DNA from: an uncultured Bacteroidales bacterium
Lineage (GTDB): Bacteria; Bacteroidota; Bacteroidia; Bacteroidales; UBA932
Assembly: GCA_946415475.1 (NCBI GenBank)
Contig: CAMKSQ010000002.1
Location: 1-64,000 of the forward strand
Length of the DNA: 64,000 bases
Reading direction: 5' to 3'
The translations under genes were made by a program, and so were the position numbers. Under the pieces are notes generated by a model. The model was not told the origin of the DNA, searched no databases, and saw only the letters and a list, made by a program, of their open reading frames with translations. The number at the start of each line of letters is the position of its first letter. Within the stretch, counting starts at the first letter, position 1. Positions 27,248 through 35,929 of the stretch are shown in pieces.

Positions 27248-28615
27248 ATGAACCCGCGGACGTACATAGCTATCGACCTTAAATCGTTCTACGCATCGGT
27301 AGAGTGCGTGGAGCGGGGACTGGATCCGCTGCAGGCCCGGCTGGTGGTGGCCGATGACTCCCGCACGGACAAGACCATCTGCCTGGCGGTGTCTCCCGCC
27401 CTTAAGGCGTATGGCATTCCCGGGCGGCCGCGGCTGTTTGAAGTGAAGCAGCGGATTGCCCAGCTCAAGCGGGAAAATCCGCGGCTGGAACTGGACTTCG
27501 TTACCGCTAAGCCGCGCATGGCTAAGTACCTGGAAGTCAGCGGTCAAGTCTATAGCGTTTACCTCCGCCACATCGCCCCGGAAGACATCCACGTTTACTC
27601 AATTGACGAGGTTTTTATCGACGCAACCGAGTACCTGCGCATGTACAGCGTGGACGCCCATACGCTCGCGATGCGCCTCATTCAGGAAGTGCTCCGCGAG
27701 ACCGGCGTCACCGCCACGGCCGGCATCGGCCCGAATCTGTACCTGGCCAAGGTGGCGATGGATATCGAGGCCAAGCACCGGCAGGCTGATAAAGACGGCG
27801 TGCGCATAGCGGAGCTCACGGAGATGAGCTACCGGGAAAAATACTGGACCCACAAGCCCCTGACGGACTTTTGGCGCATCGGTCACGGAATCGAGGCGCG
27901 GCTGGCGAGTGCCGGGATGTTCACCCTGGGCGACGTGGCGCGCATGTCGCTGAACAACGAAGAAGTGCTATATAAGCTCTTCGGTATCAATGCGGAACTA
28001 CTCATCGACCACGCCTGGGGCTGGGAGCCTTGCACCATGGCCGATATCAAGCGTTACAGGCCCAGTGCCAGCAGCCTCTCCAGCGGCCAAGTGCTCATGG
28101 AGCCCTATTCCTTCGAAAAAGCCCGGACCATCGTGCGCGAAATGACGGATTTGCTGTCGCTGGATTTGGTGGATAAACGGCTTGTGACTACCCAACTGGT
28201 GCTGCACGTGGGCTACGAGGCCGGCAAGGGAAACGGCCCCATGGTGAAGGACTGGTACGGCCGCCCAACACCCAAGCCGGCGCATGGTTCCGTGAACCTT
28301 CCTTTTGCCACATCGGCCACCTCCATTTTGCTCCGTTCCATGATGGAGTTGTACGATAAAATTGTTGACAGAAAACTCTTTGTCAGACGCATTTACGTTG
28401 TTGCATCTCAAGTAAAGCGGGAAGAGGAAGTGGATGGGCTCCAAATGAGTCTTTTCGACGATGTAACGGACACTTCCCGGGAGCGCCGACAGCAGGAAGC
28501 CATCCTGGAAATTAGGCGGAAATTCGGAAAAAACGCCATCCTGAAAGGGATGAATTTTGAGGAGGGCGCTACCACCCGCGACCGCAACCAGCAGATAGGA
28601 GGACACCACGAATGA
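27248..28615 (+). CDS. dinB: Y-family translesion DNA polymerase (DinB/UmuC type)
   Basis: Error-prone polymerase that copies past damaged bases. There are 455 residues: palm motifs YIAIDLKSFYASVEC and YSIDEVFID carry the acidic catalytic residues, followed by thumb (GIGPNLYLAKVAMDI), and the little-finger domain. A QMSLFDD motif near residue 400 fits the clamp-binding consensus QxxLF. It overlaps by ATGA with a tiny YolD-like gene. The branch is nearer the Gram-positive UvrX/YqjW type with a YolD partner than classical E. coli DinB; this is inference from gene order. Confidence 0.88.
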   Translation: MNPRTYIAIDLKSFYASVECVERGLDPLQARLVVADDSRTDKTICLAVSPALKAYGIPGRPRLFEVKQRIAQLKRENPRLELDFVTAKPRMAKYLEVSGQVYSVYLRHIAPEDIHVYSIDEVFIDATEYLRMYSVDAHTLAMRLIQEVLRETGVTATAGIGPNLYLAKVAMDIEAKHRQADKDGVRIAELTEMSYREKYWTHKPLTDFWRIGHGIEARLASAGMFTLGDVARMSLNNEEVLYKLFGINAELLIDHAWGWEPCTMADIKRYRPSASSLSSGQVLMEPYSFEKARTIVREMTDLLSLDLVDKRLVTTQLVLHVGYEAGKGNGPMVKDWYGRPTPKPAHGSVNLPFATSATSILLRSMMELYDKIVDRKLFVRRIYVVASQVKREEEVDGLQMSLFDDVTDTSRERRQQEAILEIRRKFGKNAILKGMNFEEGATTRDRNQQIGGHHE

Positions 28616-28785
28616 GTACACCTTACGACGACATCCTTCACCTGGAGCATCCCACCTCAAAGAGGCACCCTCGCATGGCTCGTCTGGACCGTGCCGCCCA
28701 GTTCGCCCCCTTCGCCGCCTTGAAAGGCTACGAGGAAGTCATTGAAGAGAACCGCGAGAAAAACGTAGTTTTCCACAAAAAATGA
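28612..28785 (+). CDS. Small YolD-like protein paired with the Y-family polymerase
   Basis: 57 residues, starting MSTPYDDILHLEHPTSKRHP and ending in FHKK. The block RMARLDRAAQFAPFAALKGY is the YolD-like signature (xxRAxQFxPFxAL). The ATG overlaps the polymerase stop by ATGA, and AGGAGG (28597-28602) stands 9 bases before it, a rare true Shine-Dalgarno site in this window. YolD-like proteins elsewhere are encoded next to Y-family polymerases and are thought to regulate them. Function here is inferred from that pairing. Confidence 0.8.
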   Translation: MSTPYDDILHLEHPTSKRHPRMARLDRAAQFAPFAALKGYEEVIEENREKNVVFHKK

Positions 28786-28786
28786 T

Positions 28787-28794
28787 TATCTTTG
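28787..28794 (+). promoter_or_regulatory. pfkA promoter -7 element upstream of hairpin repeat
   Basis: TATCTTTG fits TAnnTTTG. A start point a few bases downstream would give a leader of about 90 bases containing the whole 49-bp hairpin element. Confidence 0.55.
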
Positions 28795-28821
28795 TATAAT
28801 TTAGAAAAAGAACTCCAGCTA

Positions 28822-28870
28822 AAAAGTCCCTCCCCCGAGGGGAGGGGTTTCGGGTGGGGGTAACGTATAA
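28822..28870. repeat. 49-bp hairpin repeat, copy 2 (upstream of pfkA)
   Basis: Identical to 18091-18139; stem arms are at 28828-28835 and 28839-28846. It ends 18 bases before the pfkA ATG. Confidence 0.95.
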
Positions 28871-28888
28871 CATTTTATTTTTCATGAA

Positions 28889-30118
28889 ATGAAAGATTCT
28901 ATCATTATCCTTTGTGGTGGCGGCCCGGCTCCGGGCATGAACACCGTGGTTATGTCCGTTGCTAAAACTTTCCTCAGCAATGGTTATCGTGTTATTGGCC
29001 TGCATGGCGGTTACAGCGGCCTGTTCTCCCAGGCTCCGCGCACGGAAGACATCGACTTCTTCAAGGCGGACGCTTACTTCAACCGGGGCGGCAGCTACCT
29101 CCAGATGAGCCGTTTCAAACCCACTGACAAGGACTTTGAAGAAAACTTCAACCTGAGCCTGTTCCAGGACAACAACATCAAGCTGCTGGTCACCGTGGGC
29201 GGAGACGACACCGCCTCCACCGCCAACCGCATCGCCAAATTCCTGGAAGCCAAGCAGTATCCCATCAAGAACATCCATGTACCCAAGACCATCGACAACG
29301 ACCTTCCGCTGCCGCAGAACACCCCTACGTTCGGTTTCAACAGCGCCAAGGACGAAGGTGCCCACCTGGCCCGCACCGTGTATGAGGATGCCCGCACCAG
29401 CGGCAACTGGCTCATCATCAGCGCCATGGGCCGCAGCGCCGGTCACCTGGCCCTGGGTATCGGCGAGGCTACCCATTGCCCCATGACCATCATCCCGGAG
29501 ATGTTCAACAAGACCACCATCACCCTGGACAAGATTGTGAAGCTGGCCCTTTCCACCATCATCAAGCGCAAGCTCCTGGGTATCGGCTACGGTACCGTGG
29601 TAGTGGCAGAAGGTGTTTTCCATGACCTGGATCCCCAGGAAATCAAGAACGCCGGCGTATCCATGACTTACGACGAACACGGCCATCCGGAACTGGGCAA
29701 AATCTCCAAGGCTGTGCTCTTCAACGACATCCTGGAGAAGGAGTTCAAGAAAATCGGCCTTAAGGTAAAGACCCGTCCGGTGGAAATCGGTTACGATGTC
29801 CGCTGCCAGGATCCTATCGGCTTCGACCTTACCTACTGCACGGAGCTGGCCATGGGTGCCTATGAGCTCTTCGCAAAAGGCGAGACCGGCTGCATGGTAT
29901 ATGTCGATGCCTTCGGCACCGCCCACCCGCTGTACCTGAAAGACCTGCAGCAGGCCGACGGCAAGATTCCTCCGCGCCGTGTTGCCATCGACGGTGGTAC
30001 CGCCCAGAACTACTTCAACCACATCTGCCACTTCATCGCCCCGGCGGACTATGAAGCCGCCAAGAAGTATGTAGCCAATCCTGCGGATTACGACTTCAAG
30101 AAGATCCTGAACTGGTAG
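28889..30118 (+). CDS. 6-phosphofructokinase, probably PPi-dependent
   Basis: Phosphorylates fructose 6-phosphate in glycolysis. The 409 residues begin IIILCGGGPAPGMN and contain VTVGGDDTAS (104-110) and PKTIDND (132-138). In this family, Asp after GGD (GGDD instead of GGDG) and the PKTIDxD loop mark enzymes that use pyrophosphate rather than ATP, so the reaction is likely reversible. ATP use cannot be excluded without assay. Only 6 bases separate it from the GH13 gene, suggesting a sugar-polymer breakdown unit. Confidence 0.88.
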   Translation: MKDSIIILCGGGPAPGMNTVVMSVAKTFLSNGYRVIGLHGGYSGLFSQAPRTEDIDFFKADAYFNRGGSYLQMSRFKPTDKDFEENFNLSLFQDNNIKLLVTVGGDDTASTANRIAKFLEAKQYPIKNIHVPKTIDNDLPLPQNTPTFGFNSAKDEGAHLARTVYEDARTSGNWLIISAMGRSAGHLALGIGEATHCPMTIIPEMFNKTTITLDKIVKLALSTIIKRKLLGIGYGTVVVAEGVFHDLDPQEIKNAGVSMTYDEHGHPELGKISKAVLFNDILEKEFKKIGLKVKTRPVEIGYDVRCQDPIGFDLTYCTELAMGAYELFAKGETGCMVYVDAFGTAHPLYLKDLQQADGKIPPRRVAIDGGTAQNYFNHICHFIAPADYEAAKKYVANPADYDFKKILNW

Positions 30119-30124
30119 TAAGGC

Positions 30125-31546
30125 ATGAAACAGATTATTTACCAAGTGCTTCCCAGACTCTGGGGAAACGGTAAATTTTCTTCCATCGACACCGGGTCCT
30201 TCCAGTATTGGAAAGGGCTCGGTGCCCATTATGTATGGTATACCGGCATCATCCGGCATGCCAGCGCCAGCTCGGGAGAAAAGGTGGTGAAAGGGGAGGC
30301 CGGAAGTCCCTATGCCATTACCGATTATTACGACGTCAATCCCTATATGGCCGATGTCCCGGAACGGCGCATGGAGGAATTCGAAGACCTGGTCAAGCGT
30401 ACGCACGAGGACGGCCTCAAATGCCTCGTGGACTTTGTGCCCAACCATGTGGCGCGCGAATACAAGGGAACGCTGGGGGCAGGGGACGATAAAAACGTAC
30501 ACTGGGCACCGGAGAACGACTTCTTCTATTATCCGGGCCAGGCCCTGCAACTGCCGGTCAATCCCAAAGGCTACGAGGAAATGCCCGCCAAGGCCTCCGG
30601 AAACTGCTTTACCGCAGCGCCCGGCATGAATGACTGGTGGGAGACCGTCAAAATCAACTACTGCGATTACCACACCGGCACCTGGGACAAGATGCGCGAC
30701 ATCGTGCGTTTCTGGGCCTCCAAGGGCGTGGACGGCTTCCGCTGCGACATGGTGGAGCTGGTGCCCCCGCAGTTTATGAAATGGCTCATCGCCAGCATTA
30801 AGGCCGAGTTTCCGCAGGTTATCTTTGTGGCCGAAGTGTACGAGAAAGACAAGTACCGCATGTACGTGGAGGAAGTGGGTTTTGACTTCCTGTACGACAA
30901 ATGCGGCCTCTACGACACGCTGCGGGCTGTGACCTGCTCCGGTGCATCGGCCCGGGAGATCTCGCATAATTGGCAGTTTCTGGGCTCTTTACAGCCGCAT
31001 ATGCTCAACTTCCTGGAAAACCATGACGAGCAGCGCGTCGCCTCGGACTTCTTCTGCGGCAGCGCCCAGGCCGGTTACGCCGCCCTGGCGGTAAGCGCCC
31101 TGCTGAACGACGCCCCCTTCATGCTGTACTTCGGGCAGGAGATGGGGGAGCGCGGCATGCAGCAGGAAGGCTTCAGCGGCCTGGACGGACGCACCTCCAT
31201 CTTTGACTGGTGCACGGTGCCCGCCCTCAAGAAACCGAACAATAGCGTCCTGAAATGCTATAAGGAAGTACTCGCACTAGCCGGGAAGCCGGCCTTTGCG
31301 GAAGGCCGCACCTTCGACCTTTGCTACTGCCAGGACAGCGAACGCTTCAACCCGGACCGCCACTTCGCGTTCCTTCGCAGCGACGGGAAACACACTTTCC
31401 TGGTAGTGTCCAACTTTGGCGAAGCCACCGACATCACCGTCCGCATTCCGGTAGAAGCGCTTGATTATCTGGGAATTAAACTGGTCAGAACGGTATTTAC
31501 GCTTACCGTTGGCGCGCGCGATTTCTGCGTGGAAGAACTCCACTAG
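30125..31546 (+). CDS. Cytoplasmic GH13 alpha-amylase family enzyme
   Basis: Retaining glycosidase of family GH13. It has 473 residues and no signal peptide, so it should act on intracellular alpha-glucans or imported oligosaccharides. Conserved regions are in order: VDFVPNHV, GVDGFRCDM (nucleophile Asp), VIFVAEVY (acid/base Glu), NFLENHDEQR (third Asp), and the C-terminal beta domain ending in DFCVEELH. It follows the phosphofructokinase by 6 bases. Its TAG shares CTAG with the opposing gene's stop. Exact specificity is unknown. Confidence 0.87.
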   Translation: MKQIIYQVLPRLWGNGKFSSIDTGSFQYWKGLGAHYVWYTGIIRHASASSGEKVVKGEAGSPYAITDYYDVNPYMADVPERRMEEFEDLVKRTHEDGLKCLVDFVPNHVAREYKGTLGAGDDKNVHWAPENDFFYYPGQALQLPVNPKGYEEMPAKASGNCFTAAPGMNDWWETVKINYCDYHTGTWDKMRDIVRFWASKGVDGFRCDMVELVPPQFMKWLIASIKAEFPQVIFVAEVYEKDKYRMYVEEVGFDFLYDKCGLYDTLRAVTCSGASAREISHNWQFLGSLQPHMLNFLENHDEQRVASDFFCGSAQAGYAALAVSALLNDAPFMLYFGQEMGERGMQQEGFSGLDGRTSIFDWCTVPALKKPNNSVLKCYKEVLALAGKPAFAEGRTFDLCYCQDSERFNPDRHFAFLRSDGKHTFLVVSNFGEATDITVRIPVEALDYLGIKLVRTVFTLTVGARDFCVEELH

Positions 31547-32268
31547 GCCCGGCGGCGGAACTCGGCCACGGTGATGGCCGTAGCGACTGCTGCGTTGAGG
31601 GATTCCGAACCGGAATCATCGGCAGGGTAAGGAGGGATGTAGAGACGGTCGCTTACGCAGGCTGCCGTAGCGGCGGAAATCCCGTTGGCCTCATTGCCAA
31701 TTACAATCATAGAAGGCCTTTCCACCCCGTTGGAAAGGCTTTTTTGGTACATATTCTCGCCATCAAGGAAGGTTCCGTAAACATTGCCGCCCACTTGCAG
31801 GGCGCTCCGGCACAGGGCGGGGATATCCGTATAATGGAACTTGACGCGGAAGATGGCACCCATGGTAGCCTGGACTACCTTGGGATTGAAGACATCTACG
31901 GTATCCGGCGATGCGAATACGCCGTCTGCACCGAACCAGTCTGCAATACGGAGGATGGTGCCCAGATTCCCGGGGTCGCGGATGCCGTCCAGCGCCAGGA
32001 AAAGACCGGAAGAGGGCAAAACGGCCGACTCCAGGTCTGCAGGGCGCGCCACGATGGCCAGCGCCGGAGAAGGGGAGGAGAGGCTGCTCATGCGGGCCAT
32101 GGCGGACTCGCCAATCTCCGCGCTGCGATACACTTTCTCCACCTTGAAACCGGAGTTCAGCGCCTCCTGGACCAGTTTTTCACCTTCTACTACAAATACG
32201 CCGTACTGGTCACGGAATTTCTTCTGTGACAAGGACTTGACGTACTTGATTTCGGCAGTGGTAATCAT
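31543..32268 (-). CDS. SpoU-type RNA 2'-O-ribose methyltransferase
   Basis: S-adenosylmethionine-dependent RNA methyltransferase of the knotted SPOUT class, 241 residues. An N-terminal substrate-binding domain (KYVKSLSQKKFRDQYGVFVVEGEKLVQEAL) precedes the catalytic part with the three SpoU motifs: LDGIRDPGNLGTILRIADWFG, VIGNEANGIS, and IPPYPADDSGSESLNAAVATAI. The target nucleotide (rRNA or tRNA) cannot be read from sequence. It overlaps the arginine decarboxylase stop by ATGA. Confidence 0.92.
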   Translation of the reverse strand: MITTAEIKYVKSLSQKKFRDQYGVFVVEGEKLVQEALNSGFKVEKVYRSAEIGESAMARMSSLSSPSPALAIVARPADLESAVLPSSGLFLALDGIRDPGNLGTILRIADWFGADGVFASPDTVDVFNPKVVQATMGAIFRVKFHYTDIPALCRSALQVGGNVYGTFLDGENMYQKSLSNGVERPSMIVIGNEANGISAATAACVSDRLYIPPYPADDSGSESLNAAVATAITVAEFRRRA

Positions 32269-33665
32269 TCGTAGCCCAGCGTCTTGAGCATCGACTCGGC
32301 CGTCTGTTCTTCTGCGAAGATGCTGGTGACCAGGTTGCCTTCCTTATCGCGGTCGATGAGGATGTGCTTGGGCGAGGGCATGAGGCAGTGCTTGATGCCG
32401 CCGTAGCCGGAAAGGGCTTCCTGATAGGCGCCGGTGTGGAAGAAACCGATGTACAGGTTTTCCCGGCGGCTGCGGATGGTGGGCAGGAAGATGGCGTTGG
32501 CGTGATAATCGGCATTATAGAAATCCTGGCTGTCGCAGGTGAGACCACCCAGGAACACACGCTGGTATTCATCGTTCCACTTGTTGATGGGCAGCAGGAT
32601 GAAGCGCTGGTTCAGGCCCCAGGTGTCCGGCAGGCAGGTCATGAAGGAATTGTCGATCATGTACCACTTTTCGCGGTCGTTCTGCTGCTTGATATCCAGG
32701 ATCTTGAAGATGGTAGCACCGCTTTCTCCCACGGTGAAGCTGCCGAACTCGGTGAAGATATCCGGCTCCGGAACGCCGTAAGCGTTGCAGGTGACCTTGA
32801 TTTGGTTAATGATTTCTTCCACCATGTATTCGTAGTCGAAATCCTGGGCCAGGGATGTCTTGTTGGGCAGGCCGCCACCGATGTTCAGGCTGTCCAGTTC
32901 CGGGCAGATGGACTTGAGCTCACAGTACACCTTGACGCACTTGGAGAGTTCGTTCCAGTAATAGGCCGTATCCCTAATGCCCGTATTGATGAAGAAATGC
33001 AGCATCTTGAGGTGGAAATTGGGATAGCGGGCTACCGTATTCTGGTAGAACTTGAGGATATCCGAGTAGCGGATACCCAGGCGGGAGGTATAGAAATCGA
33101 AGTTGGGCTCTTCTTCCGAGGCGATGCGGATACCCATCATGGTGTCCTCCTCGATGAGGTCTGCCAGATCTTCGAACTCGTTCTTGTTGTCCAGCACGGG
33201 AATGATGTTTTTCCAGCCCTCCTTGCGCAGGGCGGCGATATTCTCAATGTACTGGGGGCGTTTGAAGCCGTTGCAGATGATATACAGTTTATCCTTTTTC
33301 ACGGAACCGTCCCGTTCCAGCGCCCGGATGAGGTCCAGGTCGTAGGCCGATGAGGTCTCCAGATGAATGTCGTTCTTGAGGGCCTCGTGCACCACGAAGG
33401 CGAACTGCGAGCTCTTGGTGCAGTAGCTGTAATGGTACGAACCACGGTAATCGGCCTTGGCCATAGCTACCTTGAACAGACGCTTGGCCCGCTGGATTTG
33501 CGACGAAATCTTGGGTAAGTAGGTGAGTTTGAGAGGAGTACCGTACTTGTCGATGATTTCCATAAGGTCGATGTCGTTGAACATCAGGTTGCCGTCCACC
33601 ACCATGAATTCGTCCTGCGGGAAATCGAAGGTCTGGTCAATTAGGTCGATGTATTTGTTTTTCAT
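32265..33665 (-). CDS. speA: Biosynthetic arginine decarboxylase, Bacteroidota short type
   Basis: PLP-dependent fold III decarboxylase, 466 residues, that starts polyamine synthesis by making agmatine. The PLP lysine lies in HYSYCTKSSQFAFV, the glycine loop is LNIGGGLP, the phosphate-binding stretch is ITEFGSF-like FTEFGSFTVGESGA, and the substrate cysteine is in LTCDSQDFYN. It is shorter than the E. coli enzyme of over 600 residues and matches the form known in Bacteroides. Alternative: another basic amino acid or carboxynorspermidine-type decarboxylase. Cotranscribed with the SpoU gene. Confidence 0.85.
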   Translation of the reverse strand: MKNKYIDLIDQTFDFPQDEFMVVDGNLMFNDIDLMEIIDKYGTPLKLTYLPKISSQIQRAKRLFKVAMAKADYRGSYHYSYCTKSSQFAFVVHEALKNDIHLETSSAYDLDLIRALERDGSVKKDKLYIICNGFKRPQYIENIAALRKEGWKNIIPVLDNKNEFEDLADLIEEDTMMGIRIASEEEPNFDFYTSRLGIRYSDILKFYQNTVARYPNFHLKMLHFFINTGIRDTAYYWNELSKCVKVYCELKSICPELDSLNIGGGLPNKTSLAQDFDYEYMVEEIINQIKVTCNAYGVPEPDIFTEFGSFTVGESGATIFKILDIKQQNDREKWYMIDNSFMTCLPDTWGLNQRFILLPINKWNDEYQRVFLGGLTCDSQDFYNADYHANAIFLPTIRSRRENLYIGFFHTGAYQEALSGYGGIKHCLMPSPKHILIDRDKEGNLVTSIFAEEQTAESMLKTLGYE

Positions 33666-33694
33666 CCCTCTATAAACTGTATTAAAAAATCACG

Positions 33695-33702
33695 CAAATA
33701 TA
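33695..33702 (-). promoter_or_regulatory. speA promoter -7 element
   Basis: TATATTTG on the minus strand, 29 bases upstream of the speA ATG. It diverges from the tamL element at 33715. Confidence 0.5.
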
Positions 33703-33714
33703 AGTAAAAAGTAT

Positions 33715-33722
33715 TACTTTTG
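33715..33722 (+). promoter_or_regulatory. tamL promoter -7 element
   Basis: TACTTTTG fits TAnnTTTG, 5 bases before the ATG at 33728. Confidence 0.45.
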
Positions 33723-33727
33723 TAAGA

Positions 33728-35929
33728 ATGAAACGGTGGAAAGTCATATTTCTTTGCATTTGTGCGGTTTGGGCGGGCGCTTGCAGCACCACCCGTTCGC
33801 TCAAAGACGGAGAATATCTCCTCCGGAAAAACCAGGTGAAGGTAGACGATTCCTCCTTCGACGCCGGCAGCCTCATGTCCTACGTCGCCCAAAAGCCCAA
33901 CTCCTATATGCTGGGCGTAAACCCGCTCCTGTCCGTTTATAACTGGGGCGGTGACGGACAATCCAAAATGGGCAAATTCCTGCGGAGCGTAGGCGTGGAA
34001 CCCGTGGTCTATGATCCTTCACTGGTGGATAAAAGCATCAACAATATCGCGAACCACCTGCACTACATAGGCTATTACGGCTCCCAGGTAGAAAGCCAGG
34101 TGCAGGTAAAAGGCCGGAAGGTCTACGTCAATTACTACGTAGCCCTGGGCAAGCGATACACCATCAGTTCCATCGATTATGTGCTCCCGGAATACGGAAC
34201 CATCAAGCAGGAATTCATGGAAGACCTGCCCCACAGCAAGGTTGCGGCAGGGGACTATCTGGCAGAATCGGACCTGGAAAAGGAGGCGGAACGCAGCGCC
34301 CTGATGTTCCGCAACATCGGCTATTACGGCCTCACCAAAAGCTATTATATCTTTGACGCAGATACCCTTGCGCACGACGGCACGGCCAAACTGACCTATA
34401 GCCTCCGCGACTACGCCCTGGGAGACCCTGTTTCCACCGCCAAGCCGCACCAGAAATTCACGCTGGGAAAGGTGAATATCACGCATCCGGAAAAGCTGAA
34501 AATCCGCCGCCGTACGCTGCAGAACATGAACACCCTGCGTCCCGGCCAGTTGTATAGCGAACAGGAGGTCAACACCACCTACACGCGCCTGGCCAACCTG
34601 GGCATGCTTTCCGGCGTCAACGTGAACATCGAACCCACGTCGGACAAAACCGTGGATGCCGACATCACCCTGCGTAATTCCCGTCTGCAGGCCATCAAGG
34701 CGGACTTGGAAGGCTCCTTCAACTCCACGGGCCTGTTTGGCATATCGCCCCAGATCAACTACTACCACAAGAACATTTTCCATGGGGGAGAGCGCCTGAA
34801 CGTGGGTGTCAAGGGAAACTTCCAGTTCAAACCTGGGTCCAGCGCCTATTCCACGGAAGTGGGTATCACCACCTCCATCCGTTTTCCTCAGTTTATTGGA
34901 CTTCCCAACCGGGTGTTCAAAGGCACGAACATCCCCACGACGGACGTTTCCCTGGCCTTTACCTATCAGGACCGGCCGGAATTCCGCCGCACCCTCATCT
35001 CCACCGCATTGACGTATAACGGACGCGTGGGGCAGAACTTCTTTTACCAGTTCTCGCTGTTCCGCCTCAACGTCGCCCGCCTGTTCAATATCCAGCCGGA
35101 GTTCCTGGCCAAAATCCTCCTGGCCAACCCCTTCATCATGAACGCCTATAGCGGCCGCTTCGACCACGGTATCAGCGGTACCATCTATTACACCACCAAT
35201 TCCTCCGCAGTACCGCTCACGCCATACCATTATGTGCGCTTCAGCATGGACCTCTCCGGCAATTTCCTCAGTTTGTTCAACAAGTTCATGCCCGTGGACG
35301 AGGATGGCCAGCACACCATCTGGTCCACGCCTTATGCCCAATATGCACGTGCCGAAGTCAATTTGGGCAAGACCTTCCGTTTTGGCGGCGACAACGAACA
35401 CGCCATCGCGCTGCACCTGATGGCCGGTGCCGGATATGGCTACGGCAACTCCAACACGCTGATGGTAGAAAAGCAGTTCTATTGCGGCGGATCATCGTCC
35501 ATGCGCGGCTGGCAGGCCCGTACGCTGGGTCCGGGCAACTCGCAGCCGCTCACCCTCTTCTCCATCCCCACGCAGATTGGCGAAATGAAACTGGAGGCCA
35601 ATGTGGAGTATCGTTTCCCCATTATCTGGAAATTGGAGGGCGCACTCTTTGCCGATGCCGGCAACATCTGGAACCTGCCCCATCCTGACATGGATTTCAC
35701 GGACGAAAATGACATCCTGGGGCTGTTTGACATCAAGAAACTGGGCACGTCCATCGGCCTGGACTGGGGCCTGGGAATCCGCGTAAACCTGGGCTTCCTT
35801 CTAATCCGTGTCGATGGCGGTGTCCGCCTGCACGATCCCGCCCGCGCGGAGGGCAACCGCTGGGTCCCCGTCCGCGAGTGGTTCCCCAAAAATTACGCGA
35901 TCCATTTTGGTGTTGGATACCCGTTCTAA
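33728..35929 (+). CDS. tamL: TamL-type outer-membrane assembly lipoprotein (BamA/TamA superfamily)
   Basis: Omp85-superfamily barrel that helps insert proteins or move lipids in the outer membrane. The 733 residues start with a lipoprotein-like signal ending at WAGAC (Cys19), the feature that separates Bacteroidota TamL from TamA. POTRA-like repeats follow (about 30-340; NNIANHLHYIGYYGSQVESQV, NTTYTRLANLGMLSGVNVNIEP), then the C-terminal barrel with the FCGGSSSMRGWQARTLGPG loop, equivalent to the VRGF/Y motif of BamA, and a terminal aromatic GVGYPF. TamB is not in the window. Confidence 0.9.
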   Translation: MKRWKVIFLCICAVWAGACSTTRSLKDGEYLLRKNQVKVDDSSFDAGSLMSYVAQKPNSYMLGVNPLLSVYNWGGDGQSKMGKFLRSVGVEPVVYDPSLVDKSINNIANHLHYIGYYGSQVESQVQVKGRKVYVNYYVALGKRYTISSIDYVLPEYGTIKQEFMEDLPHSKVAAGDYLAESDLEKEAERSALMFRNIGYYGLTKSYYIFDADTLAHDGTAKLTYSLRDYALGDPVSTAKPHQKFTLGKVNITHPEKLKIRRRTLQNMNTLRPGQLYSEQEVNTTYTRLANLGMLSGVNVNIEPTSDKTVDADITLRNSRLQAIKADLEGSFNSTGLFGISPQINYYHKNIFHGGERLNVGVKGNFQFKPGSSAYSTEVGITTSIRFPQFIGLPNRVFKGTNIPTTDVSLAFTYQDRPEFRRTLISTALTYNGRVGQNFFYQFSLFRLNVARLFNIQPEFLAKILLANPFIMNAYSGRFDHGISGTIYYTTNSSAVPLTPYHYVRFSMDLSGNFLSLFNKFMPVDEDGQHTIWSTPYAQYARAEVNLGKTFRFGGDNEHAIALHLMAGAGYGYGNSNTLMVEKQFYCGGSSSMRGWQARTLGPGNSQPLTLFSIPTQIGEMKLEANVEYRFPIIWKLEGALFADAGNIWNLPHPDMDFTDENDILGLFDIKKLGTSIGLDWGLGIRVNLGFLLIRVDGGVRLHDPARAEGNRWVPVREWFPKNYAIHFGVGYPF

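Noticed and set aside
28739..30967. Very long open frame antisense to pfkA and the GH13 gene
   Set aside because: It covers two genes with intact catalytic motifs on the other strand and shows low-complexity V/G/H-rich translation typical of shadow frames.
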